Shown here: one piece after another, positions 1 through 5,413 of the stretch | Layout of the letters: the number at the start of each line of letters is the position of its first letter | Position numbering within the stretch: position 1 is the stretch's first letter | NCBI GenBank assembly: GCA_905236365.1 | Contig: CAJOPP010000502.1 | Coordinates: 1-5,413 of the forward strand | Reading direction: 5' to 3' | Length of the DNA: 5,413 nucleotides | Source: an uncultured Lachnospiraceae bacterium | GTDB lineage: Bacteria > Bacillota > Clostridia > Lachnospirales > Lachnospiraceae | The notes under the pieces: model-generated | What the model saw: the letters and a program-made list of their open reading frames with translations, nothing else | Databases searched by the model: none | What the model was told of the DNA's origin: nothing | Made by a program: the position numbers and the translations under genes

Positions 1-2679
1 GAATGAACCGGTAACTGAAGTAAGGTCTATTTCTTCACTCATGTATGTACCAAGATAACTTCCCTTGTCATTTGTATCGTTGGGCGCAATTTCCAGAACT
101 GCCTTTGCACGAACTGCATTGTCAGTCTTATTAACTGTGAATACTGAGTACTTGTCCGGAAGATTTCCATTGGTTGCGTTCAGCGGAATGCAATTTCCAA
201 GATACTTGTCCGTGCATGTTCCATAATCTGAATATCCGGAAATTTTTGGACCTTCTGTCGGATAATTTCCGATAAAGAATACTCCGTCCGTTTTTTTAGA
301 AGGCGTTCCATACAAAGTACCTTCCGGATTGCCGTATTTGCCAATAAAAGCTTGGCTGTATATCGTTTTCACAAGCATATCATTGGCATTTCCTACAAAG
401 TATTTGTATCCAAATTTACTGCCATTCGGATAATTCAAAGTGCCTGTGAAAACCGAGTCTTCAATTGTAATCAGACAACAATCCTGTGCAGCCTTATTCC
501 CGCCACTTTGAGATGCATAACAGAATGGGTGTTTTACAAAGCCGACCGCAACATCACCGGTAGCAACTATCGTTGCATCAGAAAAACACTCAACAAATTT
601 CCAATTCATTTTTTCGTTGCCTTCACCGGATATGTTACCGGGTCCGAAAAAAACAAATGAGGCAGCACCGTTATTACCTTCAATATGACCATGAACGGTA
701 ATATTGTTCATCTCCAGATTGTTTCCTGCCTGACGTATAAGGGCTGCTCCAGATCCATCAATCTCTATACTGGCATTCACAGTGAAATTCTTAACAACAT
801 AGGTTTCATCTGACGGTGCTGTACCGACATTTCTGAATAATTGCTGGTCCAGAGAATTGATGGTTACATTATTACCATCTATGGAACCGTTAAGGTTCAC
901 AGGAGTCCAATTTTCACACGTGATGCTGGTAACGCCGTCTTTTACCTTGTAATAGTAATATCCTGCATCATAAAGCTTAGAGACATTCTGAAAAGCTTTA
1001 TAATCACCAATTATGAAAGGATCTTTCTCTGTTCCATTACCACCATCAAAGAGGGACTTAATAACCCACTTGCTTTCTCCCGATATTTCTTCTGCATAGT
1101 AGCCATCTGCAACATAGTCAGTAGGATCAAAATTAGATGTTGCTCCTATGGAGTGATTGTTCAAATCAAGGCTAAGAGTTTTTGCAATCTTAAATCCATC
1201 TGTAAACACCACATCACTCATCAGCTTAATTGTTTGACCGTTCTGAGCCTTATCAATTGCTTCAGAAAGCTTTGAATAAGAAACACCGGTAGTAACATTC
1301 ATAGCTTCGATATCGCTTGTTACAAAGAAGCTGCTGAAGTGTGTAGTTTTAAAAGTCAGAAGGCCCGTATTGGGGTCATAAGTGACATTTGTGGGCTGAG
1401 CCAAGTCGCCGTTATAATAAACACTAACATTTGAAAGATTCTTTTCAATGTAAGTTGAAACAGTAACAGGTTCAGCAAAAGTAGTAATCGCTTCTTCCCT
1501 GACTGAAATATTACCGCTTGAATCTGTTGTAGTGGTAATCTCTGTAAGATTAATAGACAAAGCAGCAACAGGAACTCCGGAAGTAGCAACAAATTCCATA
1601 GAAGCAGCTACATCCTGAGCTATATCGACAGAAACAATGTCAATTGTAAGATTACTCTGAGAACCTGTGGTGAGAGTACCTGCAGGAACAGAAACAGTTG
1701 TCTTTATATCATCTCCGCTTGCTCCACTTGGAGTTTTAGTAGTTGTAAAACTATTCGCACCTTCAGTTGTAACATTAATAATTGCTACCACGTCTGTTGC
1801 AACAAAATGTGCATTTTCAACAAATAATCCCTCAACCAAGCCTCCACTTATAGTTGTTGTCTGCGAGCCAAATACTGTTGCATATAATGTCTGCTCTGCA
1901 AGAGTATATTCGTTCTCATTTGAATCTTTTCCGATTACAGAGAATTTCAAGCTGTAAGTTCCTTTAGGAATATCTGATGTTTCATTTGAATTAAGAACAT
2001 AGCCTGCGAGGGTATAACCATCTGAGGAAACTAAAGCCTTCTCGTTTTCCCATGAATTTACTGAAGTACCTTGAGATGTGATTTCAATCTTTAAAATAAG
2101 GTCTGAAGTTGCAGTGGTAAGAGTATTTGAAGCCCAATTGAACTTGACATCATCAAGATAAATAGATCCTGTATTACCACGTGGTTCTACTGTCACGGGA
2201 ATAGCATTTGCTGCACCATATTTAAGAGGTACTTTTTCAGCAGAAGCACCACCATAAACAAGATCCGTGTAGTAATAAGTTGTTTCATTAATTACAACTG
2301 AAATGTAATCACTGGTCGGCTCTGTGGTGGATTCAGTCTGATATCCGAAAAGGGTGAACTTCCATTCTCCCTGTGAGAAAGGTCCTACAACACCATCAAG
2401 GCCTTTACGCCCGGAATCGCCAGGGACCTTTGCATAATTATTACCGCTCATGGTACCTGTTGTTCCAAGATGGTCCTTCTTCTCTGCCTGGTAGAACCAG
2501 TACAGGTTGTTATAATCTATGAAGTTGTAACTGGTCTGCAAATCTTTTGAATTGCCAAATGAAGCATAAACCAGTTTGTCTCCATTAGCGTCATTGCCCT
2601 GTATTTCTGAATTACAGCTTACAGCCAATGCTGTAACGGCAATGAGTGCAAGAAAAATGAAAAAAAACTTTTTCTTCAT
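1..2679 (-). CDS. Large modular surface lipoprotein with Ig-like, GLUG-like and beta-helix regions (3' end outside window)
   Basis: The frame is open for 893 codons from ATG at 2677-2679 to the left edge, with no stop, so the C-terminus is missing. An AGGAG site 6 nt upstream supports the start. Residues 1-22 are a lipoprotein signal peptide (KKK, hydrophobic core, A-V-S-C, lipidated Cys22). Residues about 30-290 look like beta-rich repeats of treponemal and clostridial surface proteins (GPFSQGEWKFTLFGY at 99-113; TTTISGG at 274-280). Residues about 314-453 resemble a ZU5-like or Ig-like region (VSVPAGTLTTGS near 329) ending in the recurrent motif TGLLTFKTTHFSSF (438-451). A beta-helix opens at about 466 (YSKLSEAIDKAQNGQTI, then LSLDLNNHSI). 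GGNGTEKDPFII (546-557) and WTPVNLNGSIDGNNVTI (591-607) fit GLUG-type domains. The rest is Gly/Asn-rich strand repeats with scattered cysteines. No catalytic motif was seen. It is likely an adhesin or surface-display protein, with ligand unknown. It is the last gene in view of the putative operon. Confidence 0.93.
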   Translation of the reverse strand, partial: MKKKFFFIFLALIAVTALAVSCNSEIQGNDANGDKLVYASFGNSKDLQTSYNFIDYNNLYWFYQAEKKDHLGTTGTMSGNNYAKVPGDSGRKGLDGVVGPFSQGEWKFTLFGYQTESTTEPTSDYISVVINETTYYYTDLVYGGASAEKVPLKYGAANAIPVTVEPRGNTGSIYLDDVKFNWASNTLTTATSDLILKIEITSQGTSVNSWENEKALVSSDGYTLAGYVLNSNETSDIPKGTYSLKFSVIGKDSNENEYTLAEQTLYATVFGSQTTTISGGLVEGLFVENAHFVATDVVAIINVTTEGANSFTTTKTPSGASGDDIKTTVSVPAGTLTTGSQSNLTIDIVSVDIAQDVAASMEFVATSGVPVAALSINLTEITTTTDSSGNISVREEAITTFAEPVTVSTYIEKNLSNVSVYYNGDLAQPTNVTYDPNTGLLTFKTTHFSSFFVTSDIEAMNVTTGVSYSKLSEAIDKAQNGQTIKLMSDVVFTDGFKIAKTLSLDLNNHSIGATSNFDPTDYVADGYYAEEISGESKWVIKSLFDGGNGTEKDPFIIGDYKAFQNVSKLYDAGYYYYKVKDGVTSITCENWTPVNLNGSIDGNNVTINSLDQQLFRNVGTAPSDETYVVKNFTVNASIEIDGSGAALIRQAGNNLEMNNITVHGHIEGNNGAASFVFFGPGNISGEGNEKMNWKFVECFSDATIVATGDVAVGFVKHPFCYASQSGGNKAAQDCCLITIEDSVFTGTLNYPNGSKFGYKYFVGNANDMLVKTIYSQAFIGKYGNPEGTLYGTPSKKTDGVFFIGNYPTEGPKISGYSDYGTCTDKYLGNCIPLNATNGNLPDKYSVFTVNKTDNAVRAKAVLEIAPNDTNDKGSYLGTYMSEEIDLTSVTGSF

Positions 2680-2684
2680 ATCTT

Positions 2685-2690
2685 TCTCCT
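2685..2690 (-). promoter_or_regulatory. Ribosome binding site of the large lipoprotein gene
   Basis: On the minus strand AGGAGA lies just upstream of ATG, leaving 6 nt after AGGAG. It is the strongest Shine-Dalgarno match in the window. It fixes the start at 2679 and places the lipoprotein signal peptide directly at the N-terminus. Confidence 0.85.
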
Positions 2691-2696
2691 ATCTTT

Positions 2697-2734
2697 CTGC
2701 TAAAGCAGGTTTCAAGATTACTGTCAACGACAGT
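2697..2734 (-). promoter_or_regulatory. Two small intercistronic hairpins between the lipoprotein genes
   Basis: The 58-nt gap between the stop at 2738 and the start at 2679 holds two perfect inverted repeats. ACTGTC/GACAGT (2720-2734) has a 6-bp stem and a 3-nt loop. CTGC/GCAG (2697-2708) has a 4-bp stem and a 4-nt loop, and sits about 7 nt before the AGGAGA site. On the minus strand neither is followed by a T-run, so they are poor intrinsic terminators. They could protect mRNA ends, mark a processing site or tune translation of the downstream gene. The stems are short, so chance is possible. Confidence 0.4.
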
Positions 2735-2737
2735 TTG

Positions 2738-4498
2738 TTATTTCTGTAAAACGAGAATACAAGTGTCCTTGAGCACTTCATTCTCGTCAAAAAACTCCCC
2801 TATGATCTGATAAGAACCATTCTCAACGTCATCGCCGATTGCTATTGTAATCGGGTCAGTGCCTTCTAAGTCGGAAAGATTGGTCCCATTCTGACCACAC
2901 CATTTGCATTTATAATCTCTGTTACGGCTGATAACTGATTCCTGAACATTGATTAACCATTCATTTACTCCAGGGGCAGTCCTTACAACATCAATACCTA
3001 CAGAAATGCTTATATCAAAAGATCCTGTTGCAGACGTAGTTGTGTTTTCATGGTGTTTTTCACAAACTGAACAATAGGATTGGATAGTAACTTTTCTTGC
3101 TGTTGTATCAGCGTCAAAGACAATGAGAAACTCATGTTCAGCAGTATCTTTTTTCTCTCCGCAGCGCAGACAGACATGCCAATGGTTGGTATTATCATAA
3201 GACCAATCAGTACTCCAATCATGTCCCAAAGCAGGCGTGATAGTATTTTGCTGAGTAATATCATGCAGACATTCAGCATCAGAGAAATACTCATGGAACC
3301 TATTGCAGAGCCAATACTCAATATTGCCCTCTTCAGTACAGGAGGCAGGAATTGCTTCATGATGGGTCAAATCATGGCCCAGAGCTGGGATTTCTCTGGT
3401 TTGAGAGTATTTGGTATGGTTACCATCGATATCACATTCCTCGTAATGGCAATAGCGGATTTGAAGGCCTGATGTTGTACAGTCGGGCTCAGTTAAAGTT
3501 GTCCAGTCATCATACAGGTCATGGATAACTTCTTTTTCTGCTTTCTCAGATGGATCTGTAACAGAGTTGACAATCTTTTCAACGATTGAGTCTATGCTGT
3601 GAGGGTTTTTAACCAGTGTATTTTTTTCCGGATCGCCCTTGACAATGTTCAGAACAGCCTTCCTATAAAGCTGATCTCCGTCCCAATAGTCTGAGCCCTG
3701 ATTGAAAGCTTGAATCTCAACAGTTCCGCTTAAGATATCTATTATTGATTTGGAATCAGGAGCAGGAGTTACTGCGTCAGGTATTTTGTCAAGGATATTT
3801 CCTTCAGAATCCTGATATGTTGTATAGATGTTAGTTATGACAAGCTCTGAGTTTGTAATCTGGATTCTACCGCCGTTTTCAACGCCGTCAGTGGCAATTG
3901 AGATCACGCCGGAAAGAGTTGTTCCGGAAGAAGAGGGCGCGGTATTTGTGACAAGAAGATTACCTTTGACTCCGACATCAAAGAGCTTGGCATCTGATGT
4001 ATTTGTTACCGGATCCCATCTTCTGTCATCAATGAGGTGATCATCAATGGTAACTGTGTCTGTGTTTACTGCAATGGCAAACGGTACATGTGAAGCTTCA
4101 TTGTAGATAACGGTGGTACCGTTGATGATGTAAACCGGATTTCCGCCTCTTATGTCAAAGAAGTGGTCCAGGGAATTGTCAAATTCATAGGTCAGGCCGT
4201 TAAAGTCTATTACGAGAGCTCCTTCAAAGTCCTCTGGGACAATCAGACCACCGCCTCTTTTGCCGTTCATGACATTTCTCTGAAGAATTGCTCTTCTCTG
4301 TGCAGGGACATCTGATAAGGACTTACCCATGGTTGATTTATAAATGTAGTCCATGGCAGCCTGGAGAGTGGAAAAGAACTTACCGTCAACCATCCACAAA
4401 CCATCTTCATCCATGTAGACGTTATAATCGCAAGAGAAAAAAGTAAGAGTTGTCAAAGCTGTCAGAAGAAGGAAAATAATAGCCGGGGCTTTGTTCAA
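2738..4498 (-). CDS. Surface lipoprotein with beta-helix-like region, GHD/cysteine repeats and C-terminal Ig-like domain
   Basis: This is a complete 586-residue frame. Residues 1-22 form a signal peptide ending F-F-S before Cys23, a relaxed spirochaetal lipobox. TTG is chosen as start because the next in-frame Met (29) lies beyond the lipobox and would lose export. Residues 36-110 contain VDGKFFSTLQAAMDYI and VIDFNGLTYEF, and 110-300 continue as short beta-strand repeats suggesting a beta-helix. Residues about 337-480 hold cysteine repeats: EPDCTTSG, then IPALGHD at 370-376; PASCTEEG, then TPALGHD at 421-427; then NHWHVCLRCG (438-447) and CSVC (476-479). This pattern is widespread in clostridial and some treponemal surface proteins. 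Residues about 493-586 resemble an Ig-like domain, with CKWC at 531-534 and GSYQIIGEFFDE near 561. No catalytic motif was recognised. It overlaps the upstream gene by 4 nt, implying coupled translation. Function is unknown; adhesion or surface display is an inference. Confidence 0.92.
   Translation of the reverse strand: MNKAPAIIFLLLTALTTLTFFSCDYNVYMDEDGLWMVDGKFFSTLQAAMDYIYKSTMGKSLSDVPAQRRAILQRNVMNGKRGGGLIVPEDFEGALVIDFNGLTYEFDNSLDHFFDIRGGNPVYIINGTTVIYNEASHVPFAIAVNTDTVTIDDHLIDDRRWDPVTNTSDAKLFDVGVKGNLLVTNTAPSSSGTTLSGVISIATDGVENGGRIQITNSELVITNIYTTYQDSEGNILDKIPDAVTPAPDSKSIIDILSGTVEIQAFNQGSDYWDGDQLYRKAVLNIVKGDPEKNTLVKNPHSIDSIVEKIVNSVTDPSEKAEKEVIHDLYDDWTTLTEPDCTTSGLQIRYCHYEECDIDGNHTKYSQTREIPALGHDLTHHEAIPASCTEEGNIEYWLCNRFHEYFSDAECLHDITQQNTITPALGHDWSTDWSYDNTNHWHVCLRCGEKKDTAEHEFLIVFDADTTARKVTIQSYCSVCEKHHENTTTSATGSFDISISVGIDVVRTAPGVNEWLINVQESVISRNRDYKCKWCGQNGTNLSDLEGTDPITIAIGDDVENGSYQIIGEFFDENEVLKDTCILVLQK
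3061..3481 (-). repeat. Region encoding the GHD/cysteine repeats
   Basis: This stretch encodes about residues 340-480 of the 586-residue lipoprotein. Two units of about 51 residues show the order Cys-Thr, x-x-Gly, Tyr, Cys, then [IT]-PALGHD (Cys340/Cys350/GHD 374-376; Cys387/Cys398/GHD 425-427). A third, shorter unit follows (WHVCLRCG, then AEHEF), and then CSVC. At DNA level the units have diverged, so this is an old protein repeat rather than a recent tandem duplication. Paired cysteines with nearby histidines could bind metal or form disulfides; the sequence alone does not decide. Confidence 0.7.
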
Positions 4499-4509
4499 CT
4501 AATGCCCCC
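4495..4509 (-). promoter_or_regulatory. Overlapping stop/start (TTGA) with weak G-rich ribosome site
   Basis: The TGA stop of the upstream gene (4495-4497) overlaps the TTG start of the lipoprotein gene (4496-4498) within the tetramer TTGA. The only nearby Shine-Dalgarno candidate is GGGGG (4505-4509), 6 nt before TTG; a GAGG lies about 20 nt away, too far to use. A rare start plus a weak site suggests the lipoprotein is made mainly by ribosomes finishing the upstream gene. Confidence 0.75.
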
Positions 4510-5058
4510 GAATTTTAACCTCAACCCGGCCGACCCGTTAACATGAACAAGCCAGCTACCTTTCTGGGTTGTGATTTCAGCATTTGTATGAACAACTACA
4601 TCAAAAGCATCCGTAGCGCGTAAAACAGTATCAAGACCTAAACGGGAAAGGAAATAGACACCGAAGTCTTTGTCATCTCTGAAGACAAGGTCTGCACCCA
4701 CACCGCCGGTCAGATCAAAATCAACATTTCTTAAGGAGAGAATGTGAAGTTTTACATTGGTGGAAACTTTAAAATCGCAGTATTTATGGAATTCATTGAA
4801 ATTGTACATTTCAAGAGAGGTGTCAAAACCTAAATAAGATGAATGTGACTTCAGGACAAAATAGTAATCAAGACCTGCTCCGGGACCGAATGTGGTTTTA
4901 TTACCGAAGACTTCAGGTTCGTCATAGATGATATATTGGCGCCCAAAGGTAAAATTCAAATCCAAAAAAGAGCAGAAGTCGTGCGATGCCCATGCACCGA
5001 CAACCAAAATAAGAGACATGACAATCAGAAGAAGCAATTTCTTACCGCTTATAAACAT
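4495..5058 (-). CDS. Small exported protein, probable outer-membrane beta-barrel
   Basis: This is a 187-residue frame from ATG at 5056-5058, preceded by AAGGGA. Residues 1-24 are a classical signal peptide: KK, a long Leu/Ile/Val core and A-W-A, with likely cleavage after Ala24. There is no lipobox cysteine. The mature part of about 163 residues is dominated by alternating polar and hydrophobic stretches with turns rich in Gly, Asp and Asn, such as FGPGAGLDYYFVLK, VDFDLTGGVGADLVFRD, GVYFLSRLGLDTVL and a closing SAGLRLKFGG. This is the texture of a small 8-stranded-type outer-membrane barrel. The family was not recognised, and the assignment rests on pattern only. It is the first gene after the promoter, and its stop overlaps the TTG start of the lipoprotein gene. 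A periplasmic beta-sandwich is the main alternative. Confidence 0.88.
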   Translation of the reverse strand: MFISGKKLLLLIVMSLILVVGAWASHDFCSFLDLNFTFGRQYIIYDEPEVFGNKTTFGPGAGLDYYFVLKSHSSYLGFDTSLEMYNFNEFHKYCDFKVSTNVKLHILSLRNVDFDLTGGVGADLVFRDDKDFGVYFLSRLGLDTVLRATDAFDVVVHTNAEITTQKGSWLVHVNGSAGLRLKFGGIS

Positions 5059-5061
5059 AAT

Positions 5062-5067
5062 TCCCTT
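5062..5067 (-). promoter_or_regulatory. Ribosome binding site of the small exported protein gene
   Basis: On the minus strand AAGGGA lies just upstream of ATG at 5058, with AATT between AAGGG and the start codon. It is a reasonable purine-rich Shine-Dalgarno site and supports the chosen start over the internal Met14, which would cut the signal peptide in half. Confidence 0.7.
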
Positions 5068-5091
5068 TTGCTTCTTTCTTGAGTTTTATTC

Positions 5092-5120
5092 AATATAGCA
5101 AACGAGGTGCAATAATTCAA
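5092..5120 (-). promoter_or_regulatory. Candidate sigma-70-type promoter of the three-gene operon
   Basis: On the minus strand TTGAAT (5115-5120) and TATATT (5092-5097) are separated by exactly 17 nt. They match TTGACA at the first four positions and TATAAT at five of six. Transcription would begin near 5085, giving a leader of roughly 27 nt that carries the AAGGGA site. No comparable promoter was noticed in the two short gene junctions downstream, which fits a single operon transcript. Confidence 0.65.
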
Positions 5121-5216
5121 CCCTAAAAGCATAATCATATTAAATCCCACATGACTGAAATTATTTAAGTCAAAACAACAAAAAGCGTTCACGGTTACTG
5201 AAAAATTACAAAACTT
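5121..5216. other. AT-rich intergenic spacer with no recognised feature
   Basis: This stretch separates the GC-rich block from the operon promoter. It is rich in A and T runs. No reading frame with a ribosome site, no convincing hairpin and no second well-spaced promoter was found. A TTGACT on the minus strand (near 5166-5171) has no -10 box at suitable spacing. Confidence 0.5.
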
Positions 5217-5290
5217 GACGCTACGCTACCCCGCCTTCGCTCAAAACGCTCCACAGGAGCCTTTTGCCGGCTTACGCCGTCGCTCGTTTC
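5217..5290. repeat. GC-rich block with hairpins, possible intergenic repeat element
   Basis: These 74 bases are about 62% G+C inside AT-rich surroundings. They contain an imperfect direct repeat, CGCCTTCGCTC (5232-5242) and CGCCGTCGCTC (5275-5285), identical at 10 of 11 positions, and CGCT five times. Two hairpins are present: AAAA-C-GCTCC/GGAGC-C-TTTT (5243-5265) with a 3-nt loop and one mismatch, and CGGC/GCCG (5268-5279), which has a GTAA (GNRA) loop when read on the minus strand. The layout resembles REP-like or other dispersed intergenic elements. Whether it recurs in the genome cannot be told from this window. Confidence 0.5.
5243..5265. terminator. Possible bidirectional terminator hairpin
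   Basis: A GCTCC/GGAGC stem with an ACA loop is flanked by AAAA on one side and TTTT on the other. Each strand therefore reads as a stem followed by four T, with one mismatched pair (C-C on plus, G-G on minus) between stem and T-run. The tract is short, so efficiency is uncertain. On the minus strand it could back up termination of the tRNA transcript before the operon promoter. Confidence 0.4.
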
Positions 5291-5312
5291 AAGTCCCTTG
5301 TCCATATACGCA

Positions 5313-5342
5313 AACAGGACAGCCCGTTTGGACTGCCCTGTT
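5313..5342 (-). terminator. Terminator-like hairpin after tRNA-Leu
   Basis: On the minus strand AACAGGGCAGTCC pairs over its full 13 bp with GGGCTGTCCTGTT around an AAAC loop; two of the pairs are G-T. It begins 4 nt after the tRNA discriminator base. Only three T follow the stem, so it is a weak match to an intrinsic terminator. It may instead act as a 3' processing or stability structure. Position and stem length make a transcript-end role the most likely one. Confidence 0.6.
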
Positions 5343-5346
5343 CTGT

Positions 5347-5413
5347 TACCGGAGACGGGACTTGAACCCGTACGCCTGTAAGGACACAAGATTTTGAGTC
5401 TAGCGCGTCTACC
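5347..5413 (-). tRNA. tRNA-Leu (anticodon CAA), 5' part outside the window
   Basis: On the minus strand the window holds the end of the D-arm (GGTAGACGC), an anticodon arm, a class-II variable arm and a perfect T-arm (ACGGG-TTCAAGT-CCCGT, 5355-5371). The 3' acceptor strand CTCCGGT (5348-5354) and discriminator A (5347) follow. The anticodon loop CTCAAAA (5392-5398) gives CAA at 5394-5396, reading UUG leucine codons. The long variable arm (5372-5386) and GGTAGACGC fit leucine. CCA is not encoded (ACA follows), so CCA would be added enzymatically. The anticodon stem CTAGA/TCTTG has a T-T mismatch at its second pair (5402 with 5388), and the variable-arm stem pairs poorly. The 5' acceptor strand and most of the D-arm lie beyond the edge. 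Confidence 0.92.

Noticed and set aside
352..660. 102-codon open frame on the plus strand
   Set aside because: Antisense to the large lipoprotein gene, without a convincing start signal or recognisable product.
841..1275. 144-codon open frame on the plus strand
   Set aside because: It lies wholly antisense to the 893-codon lipoprotein frame, lacks a ribosome site, and its translation shows no domain-like pattern.
1356..1592. 78-codon Leu-rich open frame on the minus strand, looking like a membrane peptide
   Set aside because: It is a shifted-frame reading of the Thr/Val-rich part of the large lipoprotein gene; the Leu runs arise from that codon composition. No ribosome site was seen.
3010..3472. 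Overlapping open frames of 116 codons (minus, 3010-3360) and 130 codons (plus, 3080-3472) across the cysteine-repeat region
   Set aside because: Both are shadows of the 586-residue lipoprotein frame, whose repeats, signal peptide and operon position are far better supported.
5156..5171. Second promoter starting at TTGACT
   Set aside because: The nearest TATA-like hexamer is about 25 nt away, too far for a sigma-70 promoter.
5217..5290. CRISPR array
   Set aside because: There are only two near copies of an 11-base repeat, with other motifs between them; no regular repeat-spacer order and no cas-like gene.
5195..5397. Open frames on both strands across the GC-rich block and the tRNA
   Set aside because: Both run into or through the tRNA gene and the terminator hairpin and lack start signals; GC-rich, stop-poor DNA explains them.
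5288..5413. Attachment site of an integrated element at the tRNA 3' end
   Set aside because: The matching fragment is inverted and only 10 bases long, and no integrase or phage gene is in the window, so this is kept only as a side hypothesis.

Overview
The window looks like a piece of a spirochaete chromosome, most probably a host-associated Treponema or close relative. This is an inference from three things: AT-rich DNA, two lipoproteins with the relaxed lipobox typical of spirochaetes (A-V-S-C and F-F-S-C), and large surface proteins built from beta-helix, GLUG-like and GHD/cysteine modules of a kind also found in treponemes and gut Clostridia. No marker gene fixes the genus.

Everything supported lies on the minus strand, so reading order runs from the right edge to the left. 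At the right edge is the 3' part of a tRNA-Leu (anticodon CAA). A 13-bp terminator-like hairpin follows it, then a GC-rich, hairpin-bearing block (about 5217-5290). After an AT-rich spacer with a good sigma-70-type promoter comes an apparent three-gene operon: a 187-residue exported protein that looks like a small outer-membrane beta-barrel (4495-5058); a 586-residue lipoprotein with a TTG start overlapping the previous stop by 4 nt (2738-4498); and, 58 nt further on, a very large lipoprotein whose frame stays open for 893 codons and leaves the window at its left edge (1-2679).

All three products carry export signals. The two lipoproteins share a design: signal peptide with lipobox cysteine, an element of the type 'F/Y-x-x-L-x-x-A-[IM]-D', then a short beta-strand repeat of the type 'L-x-[IL]-D-[FL]-N-[GN]'. 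This suggests a cell-envelope locus displaying long beta-solenoid and Ig-like surface proteins. No enzyme active site, CRISPR array, transposase or toxin-antitoxin pair was found. The locus is best described as a surface-protein operon of unknown function rather than a demonstrable new system. The most unusual points are the GC-rich hairpin block beside the tRNA, a 10-bp complement of the tRNA T-arm in the trailer, and the paired lipoproteins.
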